Assembly: GCF_014284255.1 (NCBI RefSeq)
Contig: NZ_JACOFV010000012.1
Span: forward strand, 62,001 to 126,000
DNA: 64,000 nt
Origin: Cognatundibacterium jejuense
Lineage (GTDB): Bacteria > Pseudomonadota > Gammaproteobacteria > Burkholderiales > Burkholderiaceae_D
Direction: 5' to 3'
Position 1 is the first letter of the stretch, and every line of letters starts with the position of its first letter. Shown here in pieces: positions 27,044 to 36,555 of this stretch. The position numbers were made by a program, and so were the translations under genes. Under the pieces are notes generated by a model. It saw only the letters and a list, made by a program, of their open reading frames with translations, was not told the origin of the DNA and did not search any database.

Positions 27044-27628
27044 TTATTTCATCCCGTGCCAGCGCGGCGTGAGTTGATGCGGAACGGCGAACATATCAAG
27101 AACGCGACCAACGGTGTGATCGACCATCTCGGCAATCGATTGTGGGCGTTGGTAAAAACCAGGAAGCGGTGGGAAGATAATGCCGCCCATCTCTGTGACG
27201 GCGGTCATATTGCGTAAATGTGCAAGATTGAGCGGTGTCTCGCGCACCATTAAGACAAGGCGGCGGCGTTCTTTGAGCACCACATCAGCTGCACGAGTGA
27301 TCAGATTGTCTGACATTCCATGTGCCACTGAAGCCAGGGTTTTCATCGAGCAGGGTGCAATGATCATTCCGTCTGACAAAAACGAGCCGCTGGCAATGCT
27401 GGCACCAACATCCCGCACGTTATGCACGACATCTGCCAGGGTTTCAACGTCTTTGCGTTTGAAATCCATTTCCTGATGCAAATTGAGGACACCAGCCTCA
27501 GAAATCATCAGATGGGTTTCTACTTCAGGCAAATCTCGCAATACTTCCAGCAGCCGCACGCCATAAACTGAGCCTGTCGCGCCAGTAATGGCGATGATCA
27601 GGCGTTTTGGCGTGGTAGACGGCTGCAT
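27044..27628 (-). CDS. ubiX: Flavin prenyltransferase UbiX
   Basis: 194 residues. UbiX attaches a dimethylallyl group to FMN to make the prenylated cofactor of the UbiD decarboxylase in ubiquinone synthesis. The flavodoxin-like fold begins IIAITGATGSVYGVRLLEVL. The conserved DGMIIAPCSMKTLASVAHGMSDNLI, ERRRLVLMVRETPL and GGIIFPPLPGFY segments are all present. It starts 10 bases after the grxD stop on the same strand, so the two are co-transcribed. UbiD is not in this window. Confidence 0.95.
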   Translation of the reverse strand: MQPSTTPKRLIIAITGATGSVYGVRLLEVLRDLPEVETHLMISEAGVLNLHQEMDFKRKDVETLADVVHNVRDVGASIASGSFLSDGMIIAPCSMKTLASVAHGMSDNLITRAADVVLKERRRLVLMVRETPLNLAHLRNMTAVTEMGGIIFPPLPGFYQRPQSIAEMVDHTVGRVLDMFAVPHQLTPRWHGMK

Positions 27629-27638
27629 GGTATTGATA

Positions 27639-27950
27639 TTAATCTTTGAGCAAAGTCAGTAATTCGCCACTTTCGTACATTTCGTTCATGATGTCAGAAC
27701 CACCGATGAACTCCCCTTTAACATACAACTGGGGAATAGTTGGCCAGTTAGAGAAGTCTTTGATACCTTGGCGTACTTCAGGGTCTTCCAGTACGTTGAT
27801 AGTGACCAGATTTTGCACACCGCAGGTTTTCAGCAATTGCACCGCACGACCAGAAAAGCCGCATTGTGGAAATTGCGCAGTTCCCTTCATGAACAGTACA
27901 ACAGGGTTTTGGGTTACGGTTTCTTTGATCCAGCTTTGAACGTCGCTCAT
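27639..27950 (-). CDS. grxD: Monothiol glutaredoxin Grx4
   Basis: 103 residues from ATG 27950, which has AAGGAAG upstream; the frame extends further but without a ribosome site. Grx4 binds and hands on [2Fe-2S] clusters and works with BolA proteins. The CGFS active site is in [20 protein letters not shown], followed by [20 protein letters not shown] for glutathione binding. In many Burkholderiales grxD and ubiX follow hemA-prfA-prmC; here that block is about 20 kb away. Confidence 0.95.
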   Translation of the reverse strand: MSDVQSWIKETVTQNPVVLFMKGTAQFPQCGFSGRAVQLLKTCGVQNLVTINVLEDPEVRQGIKDFSNWPTIPQLYVKGEFIGGSDIMNEMYESGELLTLLKD

Positions 27951-28312
27951 GGCAATCTTCCTTATAAAACGAATTCCACCATTATAGTGGAAAGCCAAAA
28001 ACGATGTGCTTAGCATCTACTATCGAATCTATAACTTGTTTATCAGTGACTTATTCGCAAATTACTTTCAAAAATAACCATAAAGCGATAGCAGACTTGA
28101 GAATTTATTGGATTTTTTCTAATCTTCCGTCTTTCCAAGTTTAGAACCAATGTTCATGTCGGCGTGGTGCCTACAACTTACTGTTGTATGTCTGGAGCAT
28201 CATTTCATTGGGTATCGAACAATAAATCATGAAATCATGAAATCATGAAATCATTAAATTTTATTTTTTCATTTCAGATTCTTGCGACCCTACCTTGTTA
28301 AATCGAATTTAT
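27951..28312. other. Intergenic region with short tandem repeat
   Basis: This region lies between the grxD start and the stop of the PAS kinase gene. It is AT-rich and presumably holds the grxD promoter at the low-coordinate end. It contains the tandem octamer array at 28224-28255 and no supported gene. Confidence 0.45.
28224..28255. repeat. Tandem octamer repeat (AAATCATG)
   Basis: Three exact copies of AAATCATG (28224-28231, 28232-28239, 28240-28247) are followed by AAATCATT (28248-28255). It lies in non-coding DNA just downstream of the PAS kinase gene. Its length could vary by slippage. Confidence 0.9.
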
Positions 28313-29395
28313 CTATACAGGCATTCGTATTTCGACAATGGTGCCGGGTTGTCCGTTTAGAATTTTTAGCTCGCCCTTCACTGCATGTACACGTTCACGC
28401 ATTCCAATTAAACCAAAAGATTGCTTTTTGTTGAGGTCAGAATGAGAAATTCCTATGCCGTTATCAGCAATCTTGAAGTATAAGCCCTCGCTATTTTTAA
28501 CGAGTTCAATATCTACATGCGTTGCATACGCATGGCGAGCAATATTTGATAAGGATTCCTGAACAATCCGATATATCGTCGTTGAGGTTTCTTCACAAAA
28601 ATTCAAATCATCTTCAACTGCAATCAACTGACAGTTGATCAAGTGACGCTGGGTAAATTCTTTGGAGAGCGCGCGCAAAGAAAAAAAGAGTCCACCTTCA
28701 TCTAAGGAGTTTGGGCGCAAATCAGAGGCGAGTTGCCTCAAGCTGGCAATGGATTTCAGGATTAACTTATCCATGCCATCAATATGTGTCACTGCGTCTG
28801 TGTTTTCGGACTGCTTATTTCGTAAAAAGTGCAAATCGATACGTAGCGCAGCCAGAAGTTGTCCAAGGTTATCGTGCAATTCACGCGCAATATGTTTTCT
28901 CTCTTCTTCGCGAGCAGTCTGTATTGATCTGGTCAGATTGCTTAACTCTTGATGGTACTGATCCAATTTTTGCTTGGCGATTTTGCGTTCTGTAATATCG
29001 CGAAAAATGACCGTGTAAAAACGTTGCTCACCTTCGGTGAAACTAGAAATACTGGCCTCAATTGGAAATTCCTGGCCATTTTTTTTTAGTCCAGTAACAT
29101 AAAAATCTTCAAAATTAGCTCCCATCTCGCGAATGGAAACGCCAGTTTTCCCAAAATTTTTAACGTGTTGATTATGATTTTCGCGATGCCGACCAGGAAT
29201 TATCTGATCTAAATTCATCCCTAACATTGCTTCATCTGTGCTTTCGGACCCATACCCAAAAAACATGGTAGCTGCCGCATTCACATAAATGATCTTATGA
29301 TCTGAATCGATGGTAATAATGCCGTCTTTGGCGCTGGCAACAATCCCAGAAAAACGCTTAAGATTAGACTGCAATTCTTGTTCATTATTATTCAT
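28313..29395 (-). CDS. PAS-domain sensor histidine kinase, NarL-type
   Basis: 360 residues and no membrane helix, so a cytosolic sensor. One PAS domain (about 15-135; KDGIITIDSDHKIIYVNAAATMFFGY) with a PAC tail (YTVIFRDITERK) is joined by a helix to HisKA_3 with H174 in IARELHDNLGQLLAALRIDL. The HATPase domain carries YRIVQESLSNIARHA, ADNGIGI and GLIGMRERV. These kinases normally phosphorylate LuxR/NarL-type regulators. The only LuxR-type gene nearby is the divergent one at 30046, which lacks a receiver domain. The phosphorylation target is therefore unclear. Confidence 0.9.
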   Translation of the reverse strand: MNNNEQELQSNLKRFSGIVASAKDGIITIDSDHKIIYVNAAATMFFGYGSESTDEAMLGMNLDQIIPGRHRENHNQHVKNFGKTGVSIREMGANFEDFYVTGLKKNGQEFPIEASISSFTEGEQRFYTVIFRDITERKIAKQKLDQYHQELSNLTRSIQTAREEERKHIARELHDNLGQLLAALRIDLHFLRNKQSENTDAVTHIDGMDKLILKSIASLRQLASDLRPNSLDEGGLFFSLRALSKEFTQRHLINCQLIAVEDDLNFCEETSTTIYRIVQESLSNIARHAYATHVDIELVKNSEGLYFKIADNGIGISHSDLNKKQSFGLIGMRERVHAVKGELKILNGQPGTIVEIRMPV

Positions 29396-30045
29396 GCTGG
29401 TAAATACAAAGAGTGAAATGAGGAACGTAAAAAAGATAATAGTGAATCGTGCTAGTCATACTTGGCGGCTTGTGCAAAAGTCCAAAGCATTGTCGAAAAA
29501 GCGAACCTCAAAATATTCGCTTATGTGCCAAGGAAAAATAAAACTACTATATTGTCAAAGTATCCTTCTATTTTGATTCACTCGCAACAATACCAACATA
29601 ACTTCTAATGTTTTTTGATAGTGTGAATGTAGCGTAAGAGTAGCCTTGAAAAGCTAAGGAAAACGACATTCTTCATAGCGAACGTTTAGGTGATTGAAAT
29701 TAAATTAGGCAGTTTTTGTGACAGTTTGCAGGAAGTGAAATAGTTATAAGTGACTATCAAAATAGTTAGTATTAGCGTGTAAATTTAATTTAATTTTCTA
29801 ATGCTCTTGAGGTAGAACAATAAGTTTTCATAAAACCGAAAATAGCTTTATTCTTTCTAGAGGGCGGTTTGAGGTGTATCAATTGAACTTAGCTTTCTAG
29901 GAATATTGTGTAGTAGCGCCGCCGAATATCAATCGGAAATGCCTTAGCTTCAATAAGATTTCAGAAATAGCGGTCATGTTTTCGTTTGATTAATTCATTG
30001 AACATTGATTCATCAAGAGATTCTTACAGAAGAAAAATAAAGAAA
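29396..30045. other. Divergent intergenic region, PAS kinase / PAS-LuxR regulator
   Basis: 650 bases separate the two divergent regulator genes and must hold both promoters. ATAGTTA occurs at 29740-29746 and 29762-29768, 22 bases apart, with the inverse-oriented TGACTAT (29751-29757) between them. This could be a helical-phase binding site for the HTH protein. Nothing resembling a gene or RNA was seen. Confidence 0.4.
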
Positions 30046-30864
30046 ATGCCAAGTCAAATTACCAAGGATTTATCATTGTTTATCGATCAGCTTCCTGGCG
30101 TGATCTATCAGTTTTTTGTCTTTAAGAATGGTGACTGGAAATTTCTTCTGCTCAGTAATCACATTCGTGATCTGTATGAGGTATCACCTGAAGAGGCCTA
30201 CGAAAATCATTTCGTTATTACCAATCAGATTATTCCCGATGACAGAGCTGATCACCGAAAGTCGATTGAAGACGCGGTTAATCAACGCAGAAACTGGGCG
30301 CACCTTCATCGCATACGGACCCCATCAGGTACCCTCAAATGGGTATTTGCCCAGGCGTCGTTATCTGAAACGAATATCGACGGTAGTCTCTGGTCAGGTG
30401 TATTGACCGATGTGACAGATTTGATTGGAAATGAAAGCCAGGTAATTGAATTTATTCAAAAATTTGAAGACTCTCTTAAAATCCGGCAAACCGAAATAGG
30501 CAGGGAAATTCATTTTCTCGATAATCTTCGACGTCGTTTTTTATCGGATCAAGTGCAACCTGGCGTTTGTCATGACAAGTCCGTTGCAATTTCAAATACG
30601 CCATCACCAATTGACGTGAACGCAGACCCATTTATTCGTAGTAAAAAAGCTGCACGCAGTGGGGAAAGTTTGTCAGCAAGAGAGTTAGAAATCTTAATGT
30701 TAATTGCTAAAGGTGGAACCTCAAAGAGTATTGCCGATAAGCTGAATATTGCCTTGACCACGGTCAACGCTCATCGCAGAAATATGAAGAAAAAGCTTAA
30801 TGTGACGACGACAAATCAAATGATGCAATACGCCATACTGCATTATCAGCAGGTCAAATTTTGA
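30046..30864 (+). CDS. LuxR-family transcriptional regulator with N-terminal PAS domain
   Basis: 272 residues from ATG 30046; an upstream in-frame TTG (29986) is less likely. The N-terminal part (about 8-130) resembles a PAS_3/PAC fold with LYEVSPEEAYENH, IPDDRADHRKSIEDA and TPSGTLKWVFAQASL. A helical linker follows (about 135-200), then the GerE/LuxR HTH at about 212-270: SLSARELEILMLIAKG, SKSIADKLNIALTTVNAHRR. There is no receiver aspartate. It probably senses a small molecule or redox state through PAS. It diverges from a PAS kinase and may autoregulate the shared region. Confidence 0.87.
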   Translation: MPSQITKDLSLFIDQLPGVIYQFFVFKNGDWKFLLLSNHIRDLYEVSPEEAYENHFVITNQIIPDDRADHRKSIEDAVNQRRNWAHLHRIRTPSGTLKWVFAQASLSETNIDGSLWSGVLTDVTDLIGNESQVIEFIQKFEDSLKIRQTEIGREIHFLDNLRRRFLSDQVQPGVCHDKSVAISNTPSPIDVNADPFIRSKKAARSGESLSARELEILMLIAKGGTSKSIADKLNIALTTVNAHRRNMKKKLNVTTTNQMMQYAILHYQQVKF

Positions 30865-30930
30865 CTATGTTTGTTGATTTGAAGTGATTTTAATTGTGGC
30901 TGGCTTGTATTGTTCTGGCGCTGATTGTTG

Positions 30931-30962
30931 AAAAAAACCGGAGACTGTGCTCCGGTTTTTTT
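30931..30962. terminator. Bidirectional rho-independent terminator
   Basis: CCGGAG (30938-30943) pairs with CTCCGG (30950-30955), flanked by A7 on the left and T7 on the right. It serves the luxR gene on the plus strand and tex on the minus strand. Confidence 0.9.
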
Positions 30963-30979
30963 CTTACGTAAGTGCGGAT

Positions 30980-33328
30980 CTAGCCACGCAGCTTTGCAAA
31001 TGCAGCCGCCATTGCATTACCTGCAGGAGCTGCCGCAGGCGCTTGTGAACGATGTTGATTGAGACGTTTCGCATCGTTACGATCACCACGTTGTTCTGGC
31101 TTGCTGCCCGCTTGCGGTGCAGCATCGGTCAAACGCATGGTCAGGGCAATACGCTGACGTTTGACGTCCACTTCTAACACTTTCACCTTCACAACCTGAC
31201 CTGCTTTGACGACGGTGTGTGGGTCTTTTACGAAAGTATTCGACAGGGCAGAAATATGCACCAGCCCGTCTTGGTGAACCCCGATGTCAACAAAGGCGCC
31301 GAAGGCTGCCACGTTCGTCACAACACCTTCTAGTATCATATCCGGACGCAAATCTTTGATTTCTTCCACGCCTTCTTTAAAGGTGGCGGTAGTGAATTCA
31401 GGACGTGGATCGCGGCCTGGTTTTTCCAATTCTTTGATGATGTCAGTAATCGTTGGTACACCGAATTTTTCATCAGCGTATTTGGCTGGATTCAATGATT
31501 TTAACAAGCCGCTGTCACCAATGACGCCTTTGACATCTTTCTTGATGTCAGCCAGAATTTTTTCAACCAACGGATACGATTCTGGATGCACCGCAGACGC
31601 GTCGAGAGGATTCGTGCCGTTCATGACGCGCAAGAAACCCGCCGCTTGTTCAAATGTCTTGTCACCAAGGCGTGGAACAGAACGCAAATCGGCACGTGAA
31701 TTGAACATCCCTTTAGCATCGCGGAAGTTCACAATGCTTTGTGCAACACTAGCAGACAAGCCGGAAACCCGCGCCAATAAAGGAGCAGATGCGGTATTGA
31801 CGTCGACACCAACTGCATTTACGCAATCCTCAACCACAGCATCCAAAGAACGGGCTAACTGGCTTTGACTCACATCATGCTGATATTGACCTACACCGAT
31901 GGATTTGGGGTCGATCTTGACCAATTCTGCCAACGGATCTTGCAAGCGACGTGCAATCGATACTGCACCGCGGATCGAGACGTCGAGGTCAGGTAATTCT
32001 TTAGAAGCAAATTCAGAAGCAGAATAAACCGACGCACCTGCTTCAGAAACGACGATCTTAGTTAGTTTTAACTCTGGTTTGAGTTTGATCAGGTCTTGCG
32101 CCAGTTTGTCGGTTTCGCGTGATGCCGTGCCGTTGCCGATCGAAATCAACGACACATTGTGTTTGGCGGCCAGCTGCGCCAAGACATGCAAAGAACCATC
32201 CCAGTCATTGCGTGGCTGATGCGGGTAAATGGTTGCGTGTTCCATGACTTTACCGGTGGCATCGACAATGGCGACTTTGACGCCAGTACGTAGACCAGGA
32301 TCGAGTCCCATGGTCGCACGTGGACCCGCAGGCGCTGCTAACAGCAGGTCTTTCAGGTTACGTGCAAACACGTTGATCGCTTCGATCTCGGATTGTTCAC
32401 GCAATTTGCCCATCAATTCTGTATCCAGATGCATAAACACCTTGACACGCCATGCCCAGCGTACGGTATCGACCAGCCATTTGTCGGCCGGGCGATCTTT
32501 TTGACTAATGCCAAAATGCGCTGCAATTCGGCCTTCGCAAGGATTTAATGGCGAAGCCCAGGTTGGTTTTTCTTCTTCGCTATCAAGACGCAACGTAACT
32601 GTCAGCATCTCTTCGCGACGGCCGCGGAACAAGGCCAGCGCGCGGTGTGATGGGATCGTGCCCAGGGTTTCTGAGTAGTCAAAATAATCGGCAAACTTTT
32701 CACCAGCTTCTTCTTTGCCTGGTACCACTTTGGATTCGACGACGCCGTGATCGTTCAGATATTCGCGCAGGGATTGCAGTAGTGTCGCATCTTCTGCAAA
32801 GCGTTCCATCAAAATCTGGCGCGCGCCATCGAGTGCCGTTTTGGTATCTGGTACACCAGGGTTGTCGCCGTTATCCGTCGTGAAGGCAGGTTTTAAATAT
32901 ACTGCCGCTTCGGTTTCCGGATTCAACAGGGGGTTTGCCAGCAAAGCATCGGCGAGTGGCAACAAACCAGCCTCTACAGCAATTTGCGCTTTAGTGCGAC
33001 GCTTGGGTTTGTACGGGAGGTATAAATCTTCGAGACGCGTTTTGTCTTCGGCGTGGGTAATCGCATCTAGCAGAACTGGCGTCATTTTGCCTTGTTCTTC
33101 GATCGACGCCACAATCGCAGCGCGACGGTCTTCGAGTTCACGTAAATATCGCAGACGCTCTTCGAGTAGGCGCAGTTGGATATCATCCAGTCCACCGGTA
33201 ACTTCTTTCCGGTAGCGGGCAATAAACGGTACGGTAGCACCTTCATCCAGCAAGGCAACGGCAGCAGCAACCTGAACTGGCTTTGCAGCGAGTTCTAAGG
33301 CGAGTCTTTGTTCAATCGAAGGCAGCAT
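30980..33328 (-). CDS. tex: RNA-binding transcription accessory protein Tex
   Basis: 782 residues from ATG 33328 ([13 protein letters not shown]), the usual start; the frame extends 20 codons further without support. Domains in order: Tex N-terminal helical region ([17 protein letters not shown]), a YqgF-like RNase H fold ([19 protein letters not shown]), a helix-hairpin-helix region ([17 protein letters not shown]) and an S1 domain near the C-terminus ([26 protein letters not shown]). Tex binds nucleic acid and affects transcription and stress tolerance. The tail is rich in alanine and basic residues. It is monocistronic. Confidence 0.95.
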   Translation of the reverse strand: MLPSIEQRLALELAAKPVQVAAAVALLDEGATVPFIARYRKEVTGGLDDIQLRLLEERLRYLRELEDRRAAIVASIEEQGKMTPVLLDAITHAEDKTRLEDLYLPYKPKRRTKAQIAVEAGLLPLADALLANPLLNPETEAAVYLKPAFTTDNGDNPGVPDTKTALDGARQILMERFAEDATLLQSLREYLNDHGVVESKVVPGKEEAGEKFADYFDYSETLGTIPSHRALALFRGRREEMLTVTLRLDSEEEKPTWASPLNPCEGRIAAHFGISQKDRPADKWLVDTVRWAWRVKVFMHLDTELMGKLREQSEIEAINVFARNLKDLLLAAPAGPRATMGLDPGLRTGVKVAIVDATGKVMEHATIYPHQPRNDWDGSLHVLAQLAAKHNVSLISIGNGTASRETDKLAQDLIKLKPELKLTKIVVSEAGASVYSASEFASKELPDLDVSIRGAVSIARRLQDPLAELVKIDPKSIGVGQYQHDVSQSQLARSLDAVVEDCVNAVGVDVNTASAPLLARVSGLSASVAQSIVNFRDAKGMFNSRADLRSVPRLGDKTFEQAAGFLRVMNGTNPLDASAVHPESYPLVEKILADIKKDVKGVIGDSGLLKSLNPAKYADEKFGVPTITDIIKELEKPGRDPRPEFTTATFKEGVEEIKDLRPDMILEGVVTNVAAFGAFVDIGVHQDGLVHISALSNTFVKDPHTVVKAGQVVKVKVLEVDVKRQRIALTMRLTDAAPQAGSKPEQRGDRNDAKRLNQHRSQAPAAAPAGNAMAAAFAKLRG

Positions 33329-33450
33329 AAATCCAGAATCCAGACAATAAAAAGCAATCAAGGCGCAGATGATACGCAATTTGTGCAATTGCGCCAGTCT
33401 TGACAGCGTGAAAGACTGGAGTTAAAAGATAGAAACGTGCAAGTCTGTCA

Positions 33451-34428
33451 ATGTTGATGATGAAAAAGGATAAGGTTTTGTATCTGTATCTGTATCTGTA
33501 TCGGGTCGTGAGCTTGATATTGCTCTTGCTAGTATCAATGCCAGGAGTTGCTGGTGGATTGTCACCAATGACGATGAACTTTGATGATGGGGGCAGTGCG
33601 ATTTATTACTCTTTCGATAAAAGCATAACCAGTCCGGGTGACGTCGTCGGGCCGATTAAAAACCTAATTTTTGTTATTGCTGGTTCCGGTTGTGGCAGCA
33701 TGGGACGCTTCTTGCCAGAATATTTTACTGGATTAGAAGGGGAGTCTGGGCGAACCCGGATTTTTGTATTGCAAAAGCGTTTTATCGCTGAAATGGCAGA
33801 TGGTCAGAAATGTAGTGACGATTTTGTGCGTGCCGACCATATTTCGCAATGGCATGTGGATCAATTGAAGTTCATTCGTGCGCGACTGGCGGAAATAGAT
33901 GTGGCAACTGGCAGGGTGGTCTTGTTAGGCATTTCTGAGGGAGCCGAACTAGTACCCTTAATAGCGGCCGATTTACCACAAGTTACGCACATGGCCTTGC
34001 TTTCGCACAGCGGGATGAATGCTGGTCGTGTCTATCATGCATTAGCTGCGGATTACCCGCATATGGCACGCGGCTGGCAGGAATTGCAAACGGTACTGGC
34101 GTCTCGACCGGCCGATCCCGACGGCGTATCTATTCATAGTCGTAGTTGGCGCTACTGGAAAGAAATCCTCGATTTACCGGAGACCGAGAGTTTATTGGCA
34201 AGCAAATTGCCCATATTATTAGGTGCAGGAGGGGCGGATCGGTTGATTCCAGCACATTCTTTGGATCAATTGCGGCATCAGTTTATCGAGGCCGGAAATG
34301 ATCATTTACGTATACTCCAATATCCGCTTGCTGATCACGGTCTGATGGGGCCAACTCATAACTATTTACCTGACTTCATGTGGCAACTCGATCTTTGGTT
34401 GTCTGAAAGCAAAACATTGACCCCTTGA
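33451..34428 (+). CDS. Exported alpha/beta hydrolase
   Basis: 325 residues. The N-terminus is MLMMKKDKV followed by a long hydrophobic segment that includes a (Leu-Tyr)4 run and SLILLLLVSMPGVAGG, a likely signal peptide. The nucleophile elbow is GISEGAEL with S162. A candidate acid is D in GAGGADRLIPAHS and a candidate histidine is in LADHGLMGP. An early INFVIAGSGCGSMG-like stretch (LIFVIAGSGCGSMG) could form the oxyanion hole. Substrate unknown; peptidase S9/BAAT-like or esterase are both possible. The (LY)4 run is encoded by four hexamer repeats. It lies alone between tex and the lipoprotein cluster. Confidence 0.72.
   Translation: MLMMKKDKVLYLYLYLYRVVSLILLLLVSMPGVAGGLSPMTMNFDDGGSAIYYSFDKSITSPGDVVGPIKNLIFVIAGSGCGSMGRFLPEYFTGLEGESGRTRIFVLQKRFIAEMADGQKCSDDFVRADHISQWHVDQLKFIRARLAEIDVATGRVVLLGISEGAELVPLIAADLPQVTHMALLSHSGMNAGRVYHALAADYPHMARGWQELQTVLASRPADPDGVSIHSRSWRYWKEILDLPETESLLASKLPILLGAGGADRLIPAHSLDQLRHQFIEAGNDHLRILQYPLADHGLMGPTHNYLPDFMWQLDLWLSESKTLTP
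33479..33502 (+). repeat. Hexanucleotide tandem repeat inside signal peptide
   Basis: Four exact copies of TGTATC encode Leu-Tyr four times in the h-region of the hydrolase signal peptide. The unit length keeps the frame, so a copy change would lengthen or shorten the signal sequence without a frameshift. Confidence 0.95.
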
Positions 34429-34487
34429 ATCCACAATATATTTTTCTTGATTTTGTTGTTTCATGCACCTTGCTGGATAAAAATCAA

Positions 34488-34516
34488 ATGACAGGAAAAC
34501 ATAGTTTTCATATAAT
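34488..34516 (+). promoter_or_regulatory. Sigma-70 promoter of the lipoprotein cluster
   Basis: ATGACA (34488-34493) and a perfect TATAAT (34511-34516) are separated by 17 bases, and the ATG follows 57 bases later at 34573. This is the best-matching promoter seen in the window. Confidence 0.65.
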
Positions 34517-34572
34517 TAACAAATCAGGTAATCGCCTGCTCACTCATTTCTATATTCTTCTGATCGCTCCCT

Positions 34573-36066
34573 ATGCGCCTTTCTGCAAATAAATTTTCCC
34601 CAATCTTTGCTGCACTGATTTTGAGCGGTTGTGCGACCGCTCCCACTCATGATAGTCAAGTCGGCAATACAATCGCTGTGGTCAAAACGGGCAATATTGA
34701 TGAAGCTATTAAGCAAGTCGAGCAACAAACTCAAGGGAAAAATGAGAAAGACTTATTGCTGAATTTAGAAAAAGGCGAACTCATGCGTGTCGGCAAACGC
34801 TATCAAGAAAGTCTTGATGCTTTTGGTGTTGCTGACGTCAGCGTCAAGGCTTGGGAAGAAACGGCAAAGTCGAATCCTCAAAAACTCATGGGTCAGATCG
34901 GTGCTTTGATTATGGGGGATGCAAGTCGTGATTATGAAGGCCAGGATTACGAAAAAGTCATGTTGACCATCAGAATGGCGATGGATCGCATCAATCTTGG
35001 CGACCTCGATACAGCCCGTGTCGATATCAAGCGCACGCACGAACGCGAAGCAGTTATTGCTGAGTTCCGTTCTAAAGAAACGTTGGAAGCGGAAAATGAT
35101 GCAAAGAGTAAAGGCGTCACTACTGGTAACAAAGAGTTGAATGGGTACCCTGTAGAAACGCTCAATGATCCAGCCGTGTTGCAGCTAAAAAATGGCTACC
35201 AGAATGCATTGGGTCATTACCTGGCCGGTTTTGTCTACGAGGCGTTGAATGAGCCTGGTTTGGCTGCGCCTGGTTATCGCAAGGCTATCGAATTACGTCC
35301 GGAATTACCAGTCCTTGAAGATGGTTTGAAGGGGCTTGATCAACGCACTAGTTTTAGACGTAAAAAAGGTGTAACGGACGTATTGTTTGTGATCGAAGCT
35401 GGTAATTCTCCAGCACGTCAGTCGAAAAAAATTGCGTTTCCTGTTCCTACTGGCCATGGATTGATCACGGTCTCGTTTGCTTTCCCAGTTATTTATCCTG
35501 ATAATGACGCGCCGGTAATTAATTCTTTTGCTGTTGGCAACCAGATTTTACCAACGGCAATGGTCGCAGATTTTAATGTGATGGCACGTCGTGCACTGAA
35601 AGATGAGTTGCCAGGTATTCAAACACGTGCAGCTATCCGGGCAGTGACGAAAGCTGTTGCCCAAGATCAGGTAAATAAGCATTTTGGAGCACTTGCTGGC
35701 TTGGCAGCCAATATTGCGGTTGCTGCTACTGAAAGTCCAGCTGATGACCGCATGTGGAGAAGTTTGCCGGAGCGGGTGTTCATTGCCCGTGCATTTTTGC
35801 CGCCTGGTGACTATAACGTTAATTTTTCTGGCCGTGCTGGAGATACCACCAAGGTGACTGTTGATGGACGTTATATGGTCGTTCCTGTGCGCCTGTATCC
35901 TAACCAAACTTATGTCGGTGATCAGGCAAAATTTGGTACCGTGACGCCTGTAGCGGAAGTTGCGCCTGAGCCAGCATCTAAATCAGCATCGAAGAAACCT
36001 GCGGCTAAAAGTAATAAATCTACGGCTGCTGCAGCTGCGACAGCAGTTCGCAGTCCGACGAATTAA
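34573..36066 (+). CDS. COG3014-type outer-membrane lipoprotein
   Basis: 497 residues. The lipoprotein signal ends in LSGC with C20 as the lipidated residue. Residues about 40-270 are helical with TPR-like character (LNLEKGELMRVGKRYQESLDAFG, AGFVYEALNEPGLAAPGYRKAIELRPELP). The C-terminal half is beta-rich and ends in an alanine-lysine-rich tail. It matches the uncharacterised COG3014 family, which is found with ycfL and lpoB. It heads a four-gene cluster on the same strand. The role is presumably in cell-envelope or peptidoglycan synthesis, by association only. Confidence 0.75.
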   Translation: MRLSANKFSPIFAALILSGCATAPTHDSQVGNTIAVVKTGNIDEAIKQVEQQTQGKNEKDLLLNLEKGELMRVGKRYQESLDAFGVADVSVKAWEETAKSNPQKLMGQIGALIMGDASRDYEGQDYEKVMLTIRMAMDRINLGDLDTARVDIKRTHEREAVIAEFRSKETLEAENDAKSKGVTTGNKELNGYPVETLNDPAVLQLKNGYQNALGHYLAGFVYEALNEPGLAAPGYRKAIELRPELPVLEDGLKGLDQRTSFRRKKGVTDVLFVIEAGNSPARQSKKIAFPVPTGHGLITVSFAFPVIYPDNDAPVINSFAVGNQILPTAMVADFNVMARRALKDELPGIQTRAAIRAVTKAVAQDQVNKHFGALAGLAANIAVAATESPADDRMWRSLPERVFIARAFLPPGDYNVNFSGRAGDTTKVTVDGRYMVVPVRLYPNQTYVGDQAKFGTVTPVAEVAPEPASKSASKKPAAKSNKSTAAAAATAVRSPTN

Positions 36067-36099
36067 TTTAAATGATTTAATTGATAAGGACGAATACCA

Positions 36100-36495
36100 A
36101 TGAATTTCAAATTATGCGCTGCGGCGGTCGCTCTCAGCTTCGCCTGCAGTAATGCGCCAGTGCTGGCGGAAAATTTACCCATTGCAATTTCACCAGGTAT
36201 CGCCGCCAAACTGATGGTTCGTGGTCCGCTGGAGGGCGTACAGGTGACCGATTTGCGTTCTCAAAAGCGCAATGATGTGTTGGTGGTGCAAGCAGAAATG
36301 TATAACACCACAGTCAATGACGTGCGGGTTTACTACCGCTTTCGCTGGACTGATGCCGGTGGTATGCAGGTTGGTGATGGTGAAGTTTGGAAGCCTCTTA
36401 CCGTACTTGGCAAACAAAGTCAGTTAATTAAGGGAACAGCTTATGGTCCGCAAGCAGTTGATTTCAAAATTGAAATGAGTGCAGAACCACGCTAA
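36100..36495 (+). CDS. ycfL: YcfL family periplasmic protein (DUF1425)
   Basis: 131 residues with a signal peptide (KLCAAAVALSFACSNAPVLA). The mature part has the DUF1425 pattern: VQVTDLRSQKRNDVLVVQAEMYNTT, VYYRFRWTDAGGMQVGDGE and W-K-P-L-T. In Escherichia coli ycfL lies directly upstream of lpoB, as here. YcfL is of unknown function but probably acts with LpoB. ATAAGGACGAAT precedes the ATG, 33 bases after the previous gene. Confidence 0.85.
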   Translation: MNFKLCAAAVALSFACSNAPVLAENLPIAISPGIAAKLMVRGPLEGVQVTDLRSQKRNDVLVVQAEMYNTTVNDVRVYYRFRWTDAGGMQVGDGEVWKPLTVLGKQSQLIKGTAYGPQAVDFKIEMSAEPR

Positions 36496-36555
36496 GTAGC
36501 TTGTTGTTGATCATTTTTGTCGCTTCCAAATAAAGTAAAGAACTAAGGAGTTTCC

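Noticed and set aside
31284..31868. 194-codon plus-strand frame inside tex
   Set aside because: It lies inside the conserved tex gene on the opposite strand and resembles no family.
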